Source: Ferribacterium limneticum (GTDB taxonomy: Bacteria > Pseudomonadota > Gammaproteobacteria > Burkholderiales > Rhodocyclaceae). Taken from it: a DNA stretch of 64,000 bases. Location of the stretch: assembly GCF_020510625.1 (NCBI RefSeq), contig NZ_CP075191.1, forward strand, positions 1,836,001 to 1,900,000, written 5' to 3'. The translations under genes were made by a program, and so were the position numbers. The stretch's first letter is position 1. Each line of letters opens with the position of its first letter. The notes under the pieces are model-generated. The model saw only the letters and a list, made by a program, of their open reading frames with translations, had not been told where the DNA came from and searched no databases. Below are positions 9,212 to 18,903 of the stretch, piece after piece.

Positions 9212-11697
9212 TTTCGGCACTTGCCTGGCGTCTGCTTGGTCGGGAATTGCGTTCGGGTGAATTACGGCTGCTCTTCGCTGCGCTGGCCGTTGCCGTCGCC
9301 GCCGTAACCGCTGTCGGTTTCTTTGCCGACCGCGTTCGTCAGGGCTTGCAGCGTGAGGCACGGCAAATGATGGGCGGCGATCTTGTCCTGATCTCCGACC
9401 ATCCGTTACCCGAGAGCTACCTTGCCGAGGTTCGCCAGCGCGGGCTGCAACTGGCTGAAACGCTGGTCTTTCCCAGTATGGTCATTGCTCAGGGGCAGGC
9501 GCAGCTGGCCGATATCAAGGCGGTCAGCACCAGCTATCCGCTGCGCGGCAAGCTGGCCGGCAGTCAGCGGGCCGGCGAGGGCGGCTTGCTGCTTGAAGAA
9601 GGACCGGTGCCGGGCACAGTCTGGCTCGATGAACGCCTGTCATCTGTCCTGAATGCCATCCCCGGCGATACCGTCACGGTGGGTAGCCAGCAGTTGCGGG
9701 TCGGGGCCATCCTGACGCGTGAACCGGATCGCGGCATCAATTTCTTCAGTCTGGCACCGCGCCTGATGATGCATATCGATGACATTCCGGCGACCGGGCT
9801 GGTCCAGTTTGGGGCGCGGGTTCGCTACAACCTGCTGGTGGCCGGCGAGGAGCGGGCGATCAAAGGCTATCAGGGCTGGCTTATGCCGCAGCTTTCGCGC
9901 GGCGAGCGGCTGGAGGATGCACGAAATTCCCGCCCGGAAATCCGCAATGCCCTCGACCGGGCCGAACGTTTCCTTGGCCTTGCCACCTTGCTAACGGTCG
10001 TGCTGTCAGCGGTTGCCGCTGCGATGGCCGCCCGCCGCTACATGCAACGCCACCTTGATGCCTGCGCCGTGATGCGCTGCCTGGGCATGACGCACGGACG
10101 CCTGCTCCGTTTCCATGCCACGCTCTTCCTCTGGCTGGCCTTGCTGGCCGGCGTGCTGGGCAGCCTGCTCGGTTATGCGGCGCATTTCGTGCTGATGCGC
10201 TGGCTGGCTGAATTGTTGGTCATTGAATTGCCTGAGCCGGGCTGGTTGCCGGTGGGGATGGGCTTTGGCGTTGCCGGTGTGCTGCTTTTCGGTTTCGCCT
10301 TTCCTCCGCTGCTCCAGTTGGCCCGGGTGCCGACCCTGCGCGTGCTGCGCCGGGAACTCGGGCCGCCACAACCCTTCCTGCTCGGCGGTTACGCACTTGG
10401 CCTCGTCTTGCTCGCCGGGCTGATCGTCTGGGTGGCAGGAAATGCCCGGCTGGGCATGCTGGCGGTCGGCGGTTTTGCCGGAGCGCTGGGCGGTTTCTGG
10501 ATTCTGGCCAGACTGTTCATTGCTGCCATTTCCCGTTTGCGCGGCGGCGCCGGATTCGGTTGGCGCCAAGGCTTGGCCAGCCTGACACGGCATGCCTCAT
10601 CCGGCGCCATTCAGGTCGTTGCCCTGGCCATCGGCCTGATGGCCATGCTGTTGCTGACAGTAATCCGGGGCGAGTTGCTCGACGCCTGGCAGAAATCGCT
10701 CCCGCTCGACGCTCCGAACCGTTTCATCATCAATATTCAACCTGAGCAGCGTGAAGCCATTGCGGCGACGCTGAAGGCGGGCGGCATAGACGCCGAGCTA
10801 TTGCCCATGATACGGGGCAGGCTGGTGCAGATTGGCGGCAAGGTAGTCAGTCCGGAAAGTTTCCCGGACGACGAGCGGGCCCAGCGCCTGATCGAGCGTG
10901 AATTCAACCTGTCTTGGCGCCAGGATCTGCCCGAGGGCAATCAGGTCGTCGCCGGCCTGTGGTTCAAGGCCGATCAGGCAGGGCAGGGCGTTGCCTCGGT
11001 CGAGGAGGGCTTGGCCAAGACGCTGGGGATTCGACTGGGCGATGAGCTCGTTTTCATGATCGCCGGTACCGAAAAGCGTCTGCAGGTCAGCAGTCTGCGC
11101 AAGCTGGCCTGGGACTCGATGCGGGTCAATTTCTTCGTGATGACGCCGCCGGGCGTGATCGAAGATGCCCCCGCCAGCTACATCACCAGTTTCTACCTGC
11201 CGCCTGGCCAGGCCGAGGCGGCCTCCGAACTGGTCAAGCGCTTCCCCAACCTGACGCTGATCGATGTTGCGGCGATTGTCCAGCAGTTGCAATCGGTAAT
11301 CGGACAGGTTGCTGGCGCGGTGCAGTTTGTCTTCATTTTCACGCTGCTGGCCGGTGCCATTGTGCTGTACTCGGCCTTGCTGACTGCTTTTGATGAACGC
11401 CGTTACGAACTGGCGGTGATGCGCGCCCTCGGCGCCCAGCGTCAGCAACTGGCGCGGGCCATGGTGCTCGAACTGGCCATCATTGGCGGCATGGCCGGCC
11501 TGTTTGCGGCCACGGGCGCCATGGTGCTCGGGCGTCTCGTCAGCGCGCAGGTATTCGAGCTGGAGCTGGGATTCGGCTTTGTCTTGTTGCCGATGACGGT
11601 GGCCGGCGGCGCGCTGGTTTCAACGGCGATCGGCTGGCTGGCAGTCCGTCGCCTGGTGCGTACGCCACCCTTGCTGGCACTGCGCAACGCCGCCTAA
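9208..11697 (+). CDS. FtsX-like ABC transporter permease (YbbP type)
   Basis: The 829-aa protein has one N-terminal helix, a large periplasmic MacB-PCD-like region, and two FtsX domains each with three to four helices (about residues 260-480 and 705-825). A further extracytoplasmic region lies between them. This layout matches YbbP-type permeases (about 800 aa), which are thought to extract lipids or lipoproteins from the membrane. The partner ATPase (YbbA) and the esterase TesA often found beside it are absent here; the gene is instead coupled to the GGDEF-EAL gene by a 4-bp overlap. It ends 4 bp into the convergent kinase gene. Confidence 0.85.
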   Translation: MISALAWRLLGRELRSGELRLLFAALAVAVAAVTAVGFFADRVRQGLQREARQMMGGDLVLISDHPLPESYLAEVRQRGLQLAETLVFPSMVIAQGQAQLADIKAVSTSYPLRGKLAGSQRAGEGGLLLEEGPVPGTVWLDERLSSVLNAIPGDTVTVGSQQLRVGAILTREPDRGINFFSLAPRLMMHIDDIPATGLVQFGARVRYNLLVAGEERAIKGYQGWLMPQLSRGERLEDARNSRPEIRNALDRAERFLGLATLLTVVLSAVAAAMAARRYMQRHLDACAVMRCLGMTHGRLLRFHATLFLWLALLAGVLGSLLGYAAHFVLMRWLAELLVIELPEPGWLPVGMGFGVAGVLLFGFAFPPLLQLARVPTLRVLRRELGPPQPFLLGGYALGLVLLAGLIVWVAGNARLGMLAVGGFAGALGGFWILARLFIAAISRLRGGAGFGWRQGLASLTRHASSGAIQVVALAIGLMAMLLLTVIRGELLDAWQKSLPLDAPNRFIINIQPEQREAIAATLKAGGIDAELLPMIRGRLVQIGGKVVSPESFPDDERAQRLIEREFNLSWRQDLPEGNQVVAGLWFKADQAGQGVASVEEGLAKTLGIRLGDELVFMIAGTEKRLQVSSLRKLAWDSMRVNFFVMTPPGVIEDAPASYITSFYLPPGQAEAASELVKRFPNLTLIDVAAIVQQLQSVIGQVAGAVQFVFIFTLLAGAIVLYSALLTAFDERRYELAVMRALGAQRQQLARAMVLELAIIGGMAGLFAATGAMVLGRLVSAQVFELELGFGFVLLPMTVAGGALVSTAIGWLAVRRLVRTPPLLALRNAA

Positions 11698-12092
11698 AGA
11701 TCGATTTCGGTCAGGTTGCTGTCGTTCCGCCGCTGGTAGCGGAATTCCCTGCACATCCCGCGGATCAAGGTGATACCAAGGCCGCCAATTTCTGTCTCGG
11801 ATGCCGATCTTTGTGGCAATTGCGTGGGGTCAAAGGCCGGGGCCTTGTCCTCGTAGCGCAGATGTAGTGCATCGCCATTCCGACTCAGGCGCAAGTGGAT
11901 CGGGGCATCACTGTCGCCGCGGTAGCCATGGGTGATCGTGTTGGTGAACAGTTCTTCGGCCAGCAATTGCAGGCGCAAGCCATCTTCGGCTGGAATGCCG
12001 AGCCGGTCGGCGTGTTCAGCGAGCTCACCCAGCAATCTGGGTAATTCGGAAAAGCGCGCGCTGACAGAAATGTCCGTAAAATATTCAGCCAT
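11694..12092 (-). CDS. RsbW-like anti-sigma factor / serine kinase (HATPase_c_2)
   Basis: This is a 132-aa GHKL-fold ATPase of the anti-sigma / serine kinase type that phosphorylates STAS partners. The N box reads LLAEELFTNTITHGY, and the G1 box (EDKAPAFDP) and G2 box (EIGGLGITLIRGM) are present. ATG 12092 is chosen because it gives the family's normal length; a 12-codon upstream extension runs toward the divergent fecR-like gene. A phosphatase (13142-15280) and a STAS protein (16236-16583) nearby complete a partner-switching trio. The target is unknown; no sigma factor is adjacent. Confidence 0.85.
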   Translation of the reverse strand: MAEYFTDISVSARFSELPRLLGELAEHADRLGIPAEDGLRLQLLAEELFTNTITHGYRGDSDAPIHLRLSRNGDALHLRYEDKAPAFDPTQLPQRSASETEIGGLGITLIRGMCREFRYQRRNDSNLTEIDL

Positions 12093-12113
12093 TGAATCTA
12101 CTAGGTGTTGCAC

Positions 12114-12575
12114 ATGATTAAAGCACATTGGGCGGCTGTCTGTTTGACGGCGGCCGGATTGATTTCCAGCCTTCCCGCTCTGGCCGCCGAGCAGGCTGGC
12201 ATGGTCAAGGTCAGCAAGGGCCAGGTCAGCATCGAGCGCGATGGGAAAAAAATCGCGGCAGCGGTCGGCACGCCGGTTCTGGTGGCTGATCGCGTGCGTA
12301 CCGCGGCCGATGGTTCGGTCGGGGTCACGCTGCGTGACAATACCTTGCTGTCGGCTGGCCCGAATTCGCTGATCGTCATCGACAAGTTTGCTTTCGATAA
12401 CACCACCCAGGACGGCAGCATGGCGGTCAGCATTCGCAAGGGAACGCTGTCCGTGGCTTCGGGAAAGATCGCCAAACGGACGCCGGAGTCAGTTGATTTC
12501 CATACACCAACCTCGGTGCTGGGTGTTCGTGGCACGGAATTCGTCATCGAAGTCGCGGGGGATAATGATGAATAA
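12114..12575 (+). CDS. FecR-domain secreted protein
   Basis: The 153-aa product has a Sec signal peptide (hydrophobic core about residues 7-20, cleavage after ALA near residue 25). The FecR beta-sandwich domain follows, with landmarks GVTLRDNTLLSAGPNS and the terminal HTPTSVLGVRGTEF. Stand-alone periplasmic FecR proteins like this have no known iron role and often accompany CHASE2 proteins. ATG 12114 is used rather than the upstream GTG at 12105. The stop lies inside the start region of the OmpA-like gene (11-bp overlap). Confidence 0.85.
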   Translation: MIKAHWAAVCLTAAGLISSLPALAAEQAGMVKVSKGQVSIERDGKKIAAAVGTPVLVADRVRTAADGSVGVTLRDNTLLSAGPNSLIVIDKFAFDNTTQDGSMAVSIRKGTLSVASGKIAKRTPESVDFHTPTSVLGVRGTEFVIEVAGDNDE

Positions 12576-13155
12576 ATCGCTTTTGTCCCTTGCGCTGGCC
12601 GGGTGTCTGACTCTTGCGGGCTGCACGACCGAGCGGGTGGTCCTGCTGCCATCGGCCGACGGTAGCCAGAGCGCCGTGGTGGTGCGTGATGCAAGCGGTG
12701 AAGTCCTGTTGAATCAGCCCTATGCGGCCCTCAGGCGGCGTCTGGATGGGAATGCCAGCTATCAATCGTCGCCGGAAGAAGTCAAGGAACGCTTTGGCGA
12801 TGCGCTGGCCGCCCAGCCGGCTCGTCCGCACAGTTACGTGCTGTATTTCGAAGCGGGTGGCAACGTCCTGACCCAGGAGTCGCAGGCCGCGCTGGCCAAT
12901 ATCCGCAAGGAAATCGCCGAACGCGCCGCTTCCGAAGTCATGGTTATCGGTCATACCGACCGCGTCGGCAATGTCGAGGGCAACGACAAGCTGTCGCTGA
13001 TACGGGCCGAAGGGCTGCGCGATCTGCTGATCGAATCAGGTATATCGGCGGAAAAGATGGAGGCGGTTGGCCGTGGCGAGCGCGATCCGCTGGTGCCGAC
13101 GGCTGACGAAGTCGACGAGCCGAAGAATCGGCGCGTTGAAATCAATGTGCGCTAG
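12565..13155 (+). CDS. OmpA/Pal-like peptidoglycan-binding lipoprotein
   Basis: The 196-aa product has a lipoprotein signal with lipobox LAGC near residue 18. An OmpA C-terminal domain (about residues 90-196) follows, with the peptidoglycan-binding landmarks VIGHTDRVGNVEGN, LSLIRAEGLRDLL and NRRVEI. Two tandem ATGs (12565, 12568) are possible starts. It overlaps the fecR-like gene by 11 bp and converges on the CHASE2-SpoIIE gene with a 14-bp tail-to-tail overlap. It is probably anchored in the outer membrane, linking it to the wall. Confidence 0.9.
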   Translation: MMNKSLLSLALAGCLTLAGCTTERVVLLPSADGSQSAVVVRDASGEVLLNQPYAALRRRLDGNASYQSSPEEVKERFGDALAAQPARPHSYVLYFEAGGNVLTQESQAALANIRKEIAERAASEVMVIGHTDRVGNVEGNDKLSLIRAEGLRDLLIESGISAEKMEAVGRGERDPLVPTADEVDEPKNRRVEINVR

Positions 13156-15280
13156 TGCTCCGGCCTGGCCCATTCCAGCGCATTAGAAGCAAAGTCAGGT
13201 CATCCGCCGGCGGATGGCCTGCCTCGAAATTCCGAACCGTATCGCGCATTGTCTTGATGGCCACTTGAAGTTCGGTGGTCTGGAATTTGCCGATGCTGGC
13301 CAGCAGGCGGTCAACGCCGAACATTTCCTTGTCGTTCATGGCTTCGGTCACGCCGTCGGTAAACAGGCAGAGCAGATCGCCGGCTTGCAGTTGCGTTTTG
13401 GCGGTGAGGTAGGGGTAATCACCGGTAGCGCACAGCGGTGGCCCTGAAATCTCCGCGGTATCGATGCGCGACAGGCCGCCAGCGCGCAGCAGGATGGGGG
13501 CATCGTGGCCGGCGCAGGCGTATTCCATGCTGCCGGTCTCGACATCGAGAATGCCGATGAAGGCCGTGACGAACAGGTATTCCGAATTGTCCCGGTTCAG
13601 TTCGCTTTCGATTTCGCGCAAGGCGAGCCCAAGGTCGTTCTGGCGGCGAGTCAGCGTGCCGGTCAGCGTTTTAGAAATCGCCATGAACAGGCTGGCGGGC
13701 ACGCCCTTGCCGGAAACGTCGCCGATGGCCAGGCAGAGGCGGTGCTCGTCGAGCATGAAGCAATCGTAATAGTCGCCGCCGACCGCCCGGGCGGGTTCGA
13801 GCAGCGCGGCGACTGAAAACCGGGTTTCTCCGGCAAAGATCGTCGTGGGGTCAGGTAATAGCCCCATCTGGATGCGCCTTGCCGCATCGAGTTCGCCATT
13901 GACCCGGGCCGCCTCTTCCCGGCTTTTCTGCAGCAGCCGTTCGGCCTCGCGACGCTGGGTTTCAGTCGTGATCAAGGTGTTGCCAAGCAAGGACATGAAA
14001 ACCGGACTGAGTAGAAGCAACTGTGTCGCCCCATCGAACAGCCAGCGCCCGGCATAAAAGCCAAAATACCCACCGCCTACGACGACGATCGCCAGCGCAG
14101 CGAAACTGAGCACGGCATAGCGCCGCGCTCGGAGCGTCGGAATGGTCATGATCAGCAGGGCCCCGCCAAGCAGCAGTGTCACCATTTCGAGCTGCGGCAT
14201 CCCGTCAGGGCGCTGCAATGCCTGGCCGCTCAACAGGCTTTCGATGACCTGGGCGTGAATGTCGATGCCGGGCAGGCTTTCGCCGAGCGGGGTGATGATT
14301 CTGTCCTGCAGGCCGGTGCTGTTGAAACCGATGATGACGAAGCGATTGTTGAAGATCTCCGCAGGATGTACGCCGGCCAGGACATCCGATGCCGAGAGGT
14401 AGTAGTTGGAGCTGGCTCGGCCAAAATGCAGCAGAAGTTCGCCGTTGGGGCGGGTCGGCAGGCGGTAGTCGCCAATGCGGATGGCTGTCATGCCACGTGT
14501 TCCGCTTTCTGCGGCCACTTCGCCGCCGTCGCCCAATGCCAGACGAACCATTTCCAGGGGGAGTGACAGGAAGGGCAGGTCGTTGATGAAAGTCAGCGTT
14601 GGCACCCGGCGCAGCACGCCGCGTTCGCTGTTCGATTGCAGGAGGCCAGGTCCGGCATTGATCAAACCCTCGCCGGCAGCAGCTTTCTCGATAGTCGGGC
14701 GGCTGGCCAGGGCGCCGACATAGTGCGGCAAGTATTGGTCGCGACTGGCTTCCTGAGTGAATACCGGCAGTGGCTTCGCCGGTTGTCTCGTGCCTGGCAG
14801 CATCTTGCTGAAACCGACCACGGCCAATGCCGTCGGGTGGCCGGCAAGCGCGCTGGCCAGTTGCTGGTCAGGGTCGGGAAGTCGGGCCAGGATCTCGGTC
14901 GGCAGCCCGGGAAATTGGGTGGCAAGGATGTCCGGGCTGTAACGATCACGCTCGGCAAACACGATATCGATGCCTAGCGCCAACGGATTGCCGGTCTGTA
15001 TTTTTTCAACCAGTCGTGCCATCACATCGCGTGGCCACGGCCACTGTCCATGCTTGACCAGGCTCTGGCTATCGATGCCGACCACGACCACAGGTTCGCT
15101 GTCACGAGAACGCGGCATCAGCCGCTGGTAGTGGTCGAATTGCGCTTCGCGAACGCTGAGCAGCGGCGTGTTGTCGATGCCGTTCAGCGCCAGCGCAGCG
15201 AGGGCCAGCAGCAGTAGCGGGAATGCCCGGCCGCGTCCGGCCCGGATCACGGCAAGGAGCAGTCCGGAAAGCTGCTTCAC
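13142..15280 (-). CDS. CHASE2-SpoIIE sensor protein phosphatase
   Basis: The 712-aa inner-membrane PP2C phosphatase has an N-terminal helix (about 18-36), an extracytoplasmic CHASE2 domain (about 40-350, with VVVVGIDSQSL and GIDIVFAERD), and three helices (about 365-435). A coiled coil and a C-terminal SpoIIE domain (about 475-705) complete it. Metal-binding motifs of the phosphatase are intact: GGDYYD, GDVSGKGVPASLFM, FTDGVTEA and ADDLTLL. By family precedent it dephosphorylates the STAS protein encoded two genes upstream. It is the last gene of the STAS-MBL-phosphatase operon (4-bp overlaps). Confidence 0.92.
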   Translation of the reverse strand: MKQLSGLLLAVIRAGRGRAFPLLLLALAALALNGIDNTPLLSVREAQFDHYQRLMPRSRDSEPVVVVGIDSQSLVKHGQWPWPRDVMARLVEKIQTGNPLALGIDIVFAERDRYSPDILATQFPGLPTEILARLPDPDQQLASALAGHPTALAVVGFSKMLPGTRQPAKPLPVFTQEASRDQYLPHYVGALASRPTIEKAAAGEGLINAGPGLLQSNSERGVLRRVPTLTFINDLPFLSLPLEMVRLALGDGGEVAAESGTRGMTAIRIGDYRLPTRPNGELLLHFGRASSNYYLSASDVLAGVHPAEIFNNRFVIIGFNSTGLQDRIITPLGESLPGIDIHAQVIESLLSGQALQRPDGMPQLEMVTLLLGGALLIMTIPTLRARRYAVLSFAALAIVVVGGGYFGFYAGRWLFDGATQLLLLSPVFMSLLGNTLITTETQRREAERLLQKSREEAARVNGELDAARRIQMGLLPDPTTIFAGETRFSVAALLEPARAVGGDYYDCFMLDEHRLCLAIGDVSGKGVPASLFMAISKTLTGTLTRRQNDLGLALREIESELNRDNSEYLFVTAFIGILDVETGSMEYACAGHDAPILLRAGGLSRIDTAEISGPPLCATGDYPYLTAKTQLQAGDLLCLFTDGVTEAMNDKEMFGVDRLLASIGKFQTTELQVAIKTMRDTVRNFEAGHPPADDLTLLLMRWNGPGRSTSAH

Positions 15281-16239
15281 AGGTCTATGGTCAGCCCGTC
15301 GTAGGCGGAAATGATTTCGAGCGGTGCCCGGCTGCCCCGGGTGATCTGCTCCAGCCGCCGGGTTTCGGCCACCAAGCGAGACAACTGCTTGTCGTCATGC
15401 ACCGGCTCATGGTGGAACAGCACCAGCCGCTTGGCGGTGGCCGCCTGACAGAGTTCGACGCCAACGATATTGCTCGAATGGCCCCAGTCCGCCTTGACTG
15501 AAACCGCTTCGGCCAGCGAGTACATGGCGTCGAAAATAACCAGATCGGCCTTGGCGAAGAATGCAACGAAGGCTTCATGCTCGCCTGGATTATCGAGCCG
15601 GTGCTCGGAATCGGTCGAGTAGACCACCGTGTTGGTCAAGCTCTCGAAACGGTAGCCGTAGGAGTCGCCGGCGTGTAACTGTTTTTTTGGCGTGACATTG
15701 AGGCCGGCAATATATTGCGGCTTGTCCGGCGTCATTACGTCGAACTCGATTTGGGCGCCAGCCTGGGCGTAGTCGACGGGGAAGCTGGGTGCCTGCATCT
15801 GGAGGCGGATCGATGCTTCCAGTTGGGGGTGGCAGCCGTGAACAACGATACGGTTACCGGGGATGTACATGGGCGCGAAGTACGGAAAGCCCATCAGGTG
15901 ATCCCAGTGTAGGTGGGAAATGAAGATATGGTAGGTCTGCGGGTTGGGGACGCCATACTTGGCGATTTTTGCCTGACCCAGTGGACGAGCGCCGCTACCC
16001 ATGTCACAGATGAAATGTTCGGCACCATCGCCGATGATCTCGACACAGGAGGAGTTGCCGCCAAAAGTGCCACTGGTGGCGAAGGGCAGGGTATCGACGA
16101 ATTGATCAAGCGCTTGCCGCGTCTTGAAGGATTTGCCGTTGGCTGCGGTCAGGGCGGCGACAATTTTTTCGCGGATATCACGGTGCGTCAGGGCAACCGG
16201 TAGCGATCCGCGTGTGCCCCAAAAAACGACCTGATTCAT
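15277..16239 (-). CDS. Metallo-beta-lactamase-fold hydrolase
   Basis: The 320-aa cytoplasmic protein of the MBL superfamily has the metal-binding H-x-H-x-D-H motif (SHLHWDHLMGFPYF, about residue 110). Later histidine and aspartate motifs are CDMGSGARP, YSTDSEHR and FHHEP. The domain style resembles phosphodiesterase or RNase Z-like members rather than true beta-lactamases. Its substrate is unknown. It sits between STAS and the CHASE2-SpoIIE phosphatase with 4-bp overlaps on both sides, so it is made with them and may hydrolyse a signal in that pathway (inference). Confidence 0.8.
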   Translation of the reverse strand: MNQVVFWGTRGSLPVALTHRDIREKIVAALTAANGKSFKTRQALDQFVDTLPFATSGTFGGNSSCVEIIGDGAEHFICDMGSGARPLGQAKIAKYGVPNPQTYHIFISHLHWDHLMGFPYFAPMYIPGNRIVVHGCHPQLEASIRLQMQAPSFPVDYAQAGAQIEFDVMTPDKPQYIAGLNVTPKKQLHAGDSYGYRFESLTNTVVYSTDSEHRLDNPGEHEAFVAFFAKADLVIFDAMYSLAEAVSVKADWGHSSNIVGVELCQAATAKRLVLFHHEPVHDDKQLSRLVAETRRLEQITRGSRAPLEIISAYDGLTIDL

Positions 16240-16583
16240 GCGCCGATAACCTTGCAGGCCGCATCCACGGAAACGTAGCAGGGGACGATCAGGTTGAAGC
16301 GGCTGATCGCGAAAACCTCCTGAACCATCGGCTGCAAGGCGGCAATGGCAAAAATGCCTTTTTGTGCCTTGGAACGGCGGGAGGCCATCATTAACACGCG
16401 TAGCCCGGCGCTGCTGATGTAGTCGACACCGGAGAAGTCAAGCAGGAGAGCTGGGTTGCCTTGGGTGCAACGATCGAGCAGGGGTTCAAGCGCTTTTGTG
16501 AACTCTTCGCTCGCATTGTGGTCTATGCGGCCGCTGACGGAAACAATCAGGACACCAGCCTGTTCGCGTGTGGGGAGATTCAT
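16236..16583 (-). CDS. STAS-domain anti-sigma factor antagonist
   Basis: The 115-aa SpoIIAA/RsbV-like protein has the phosphorylation-site motif DYISSAGLRVL (about residues 54-64), where Ser is the expected kinase target. The N-terminal strand reads GVLIVSVSGRID. ATG 16583 gives a normal-length STAS protein; the longer form from 16661 would overlap the divergent ygiQ-like start. It is first gene of the operon with the MBL hydrolase and CHASE2-SpoIIE phosphatase, and its likely kinase is encoded at 11694-12092. Confidence 0.9.
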   Translation of the reverse strand: MNLPTREQAGVLIVSVSGRIDHNASEEFTKALEPLLDRCTQGNPALLLDFSGVDYISSAGLRVLMMASRRSKAQKGIFAIAALQPMVQEVFAISRFNLIVPCYVSVDAACKVIGA

Positions 16584-16659
16584 TATCGCGTAAGGGTTTA
16601 GGGTGCTTTGAAAGTGGCGAGTATGCCATGCCGGCCAGTTCACTCGGGTAAAATATTGC

Positions 16660-18882
16660 ATGGATTCAAATCAGCAAGTCGCGCGTCCGCTCTTCAGCCA
16701 CCGCAAATTCTGGGCACACCGCTTCGGTCCGGCCCCTTTCCTCCCGATGTCCCGTGCCGAGATGGATGCACTGGGCTGGGATTCCTGCGATGTCATCCTG
16801 GTCACCGGGGATGCCTATATCGACCATCCGAGCTTCGGCATGGCGCTGATCGGCCGGCTGCTCGAAGCACAAGGCTTCCGGGTTGGCATTCTGGTTCAGC
16901 CGGACTGGAACTCGGCAGCCGATTTCAAGAAGCTGGGCAAGCCCAATCTGTATTTTGGCGTCACGGCCGGCAACATGGACTCGATGGTCAACCGCTATAC
17001 GGCCGACCGCAAGATCCGTACGGATGATGCCTACACGCCCAACGCCGAACCAAACAAGCGGCCTGACCGCGCCGTCACGGTCTATGCGCAGCGTTGTCGC
17101 GAGGCCTTTCCCGGTACGCCGGTGATTATCGGTTCGATCGAAGCCAGCCTGCGCCGCATTGCCCACTTCGATTACTGGTCGGACAAGGTTCGTCGCTCGG
17201 TGCTGCCCGACTCCAAGGCCGATCTGCTGATTTTTGGCAATGCCGAGCGCGCTATCGTTGAAGTGACGCATCGCTTGGCCAAGGGCGAGAAGATTTCCGA
17301 AATCCGCGACCTGCGTGGTACGGCCTTCATGGTGCCGCCGAGCTGGTTGCCTTCGGAGGATTGGGATGCCATGGACTCGACTGAAGTCGACACTCCGGGG
17401 CCGTTGGTCAAGCACGCCGATCCTTACGCCATGGATATGGGCGGCAGTTCAGCGCCGGCTCCGGCGACACCCGGCGAACATCCTATCCGCATCGTCTCGC
17501 TGGCCGAGCGGGTCGCAGCCCGCAAGGAGCGTCGCGCCCATACCGTGATTCGCCTGCCATCCTATGAGCAGGTCAAGGCTGATCCGGTGCTCTACGCGCA
17601 TGCTTCGCGCACCTTTCACCTTGAGTCCAACCCCGGCAATGCCCGAGCGTTGCGGCAGGGGCATGGCGAGCGTGATGTCTGGCTCAATCCGCCGCCCTTC
17701 CCGTTGAGTACCGAAGAACTCGATCAGGTCTACGAACTGCCCTACGCCCGTCGCCCGCACCCGAGTTACGGTGAGGCCAAGATCCCCGCCTGGGAGATGA
17801 TCCGCTTCTCGGTGAATATCATGCGCGGCTGTTTCGGCGGCTGCACCTTCTGTTCGATCACCGAGCACGAAGGACGCATCATCCAGAGCCGCTCGGAAGA
17901 CTCGGTGATCCGCGAGATCGAGGAAATGCGCGACAAGACGCCGGGTTTCACCGGGGTCGTCTCCGACCTCGGCGGCCCGACGGCTAACATGTTCCACCTG
18001 AAGTGCAAGGATGAAAAAATCGAGTCGGCCTGTCGCCGGCTGTCCTGTGTCTATCCCGACATTTGCGAGAACATGAACACCGATCACTCGCAACTGATCT
18101 CCCTGTATCGTCGGGCGCGCAGCATCAAGGGCGTCAAGAAGATCCAGATCGGCTCCGGTCTGCGCTACGACCTCGCCGTACGTTCTCCGGAGTACATCAA
18201 GGAGCTGGTTACCCACCACGTTGGCGGCTATCTGAAGATCGCGCCGGAACATACCGAGGAGGGCGTGCTCTCCAAGATGATGAAGCCGGGCATCGGTTCC
18301 TATGACCGCTTCAAGCAACTGTTCGACCGTTTTTCACGCGAAGCCGGCAAGGAGCAGTACCTGATCCCGTACTTCATCGCCGCCCACCCGGGAACGACCG
18401 ACGAGGACATGCTCAACCTGGCGCTGTGGCTGAAGAAGAACAATTTCCGCCTCGATCAGGTACAGACCTTCATCCCGACGCCAATGGCGCTGGCGACGAC
18501 GATGTATCACACCGAGCGCAACCCGCTGCGCAAGGTCAATCGCAGCAGCGAACATGTCGGGGCCGTGCGCAACGGTCGTCAGCGCAAGCTGCAGAAGGCT
18601 TTCCTGCGTTATCACGATCCAGCCAACTGGCCGATGCTGCGCGAAGCGCTCAAGGAAATGGGTCGGGCCGACCTGATCGGCAATGGCAAGAAACAGCTGA
18701 TTCCAGCCTGGCAGCCAGCCGGTGTTCCCGGCAAATCTTGCGGCCAAGCGGAAAAAACAGGCCAGATAAAAAAGACAGCGCCGACACGTCGGGTTGAGCA
18801 GGCCCGTCCGGGGCGCCCCGGCGTCAAACCCACTGCCTTCAATAAGGGAGGAGCCGGGACGCGCAAGAACCGGTCATCCTGA
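16660..18882 (+). CDS. ygiQ: YgiQ family radical SAM protein
   Basis: The 740-aa protein has an N-terminal YgiQ domain, a radical SAM core with the cluster motif C-F-G-G-C-T-F-C (about residue 392) and YgiQ-specific segments such as [19 protein letters not shown] basic, low-complexity C-terminal tail (about 690-740, rich in Lys, Arg, Gly) follows. The reaction is not established for this family. It starts 77 bp from the divergent STAS gene and ends 21 bp before the globin gene, so the latter may be co-transcribed. Confidence 0.93.
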   Translation: MDSNQQVARPLFSHRKFWAHRFGPAPFLPMSRAEMDALGWDSCDVILVTGDAYIDHPSFGMALIGRLLEAQGFRVGILVQPDWNSAADFKKLGKPNLYFGVTAGNMDSMVNRYTADRKIRTDDAYTPNAEPNKRPDRAVTVYAQRCREAFPGTPVIIGSIEASLRRIAHFDYWSDKVRRSVLPDSKADLLIFGNAERAIVEVTHRLAKGEKISEIRDLRGTAFMVPPSWLPSEDWDAMDSTEVDTPGPLVKHADPYAMDMGGSSAPAPATPGEHPIRIVSLAERVAARKERRAHTVIRLPSYEQVKADPVLYAHASRTFHLESNPGNARALRQGHGERDVWLNPPPFPLSTEELDQVYELPYARRPHPSYGEAKIPAWEMIRFSVNIMRGCFGGCTFCSITEHEGRIIQSRSEDSVIREIEEMRDKTPGFTGVVSDLGGPTANMFHLKCKDEKIESACRRLSCVYPDICENMNTDHSQLISLYRRARSIKGVKKIQIGSGLRYDLAVRSPEYIKELVTHHVGGYLKIAPEHTEEGVLSKMMKPGIGSYDRFKQLFDRFSREAGKEQYLIPYFIAAHPGTTDEDMLNLALWLKKNNFRLDQVQTFIPTPMALATTMYHTERNPLRKVNRSSEHVGAVRNGRQRKLQKAFLRYHDPANWPMLREALKEMGRADLIGNGKKQLIPAWQPAGVPGKSCGQAEKTGQIKKTAPTRRVEQARPGRPGVKPTAFNKGGAGTRKNRSS

Positions 18883-18903
18883 TCAACCAGGGAGAATATA
18901 AAG

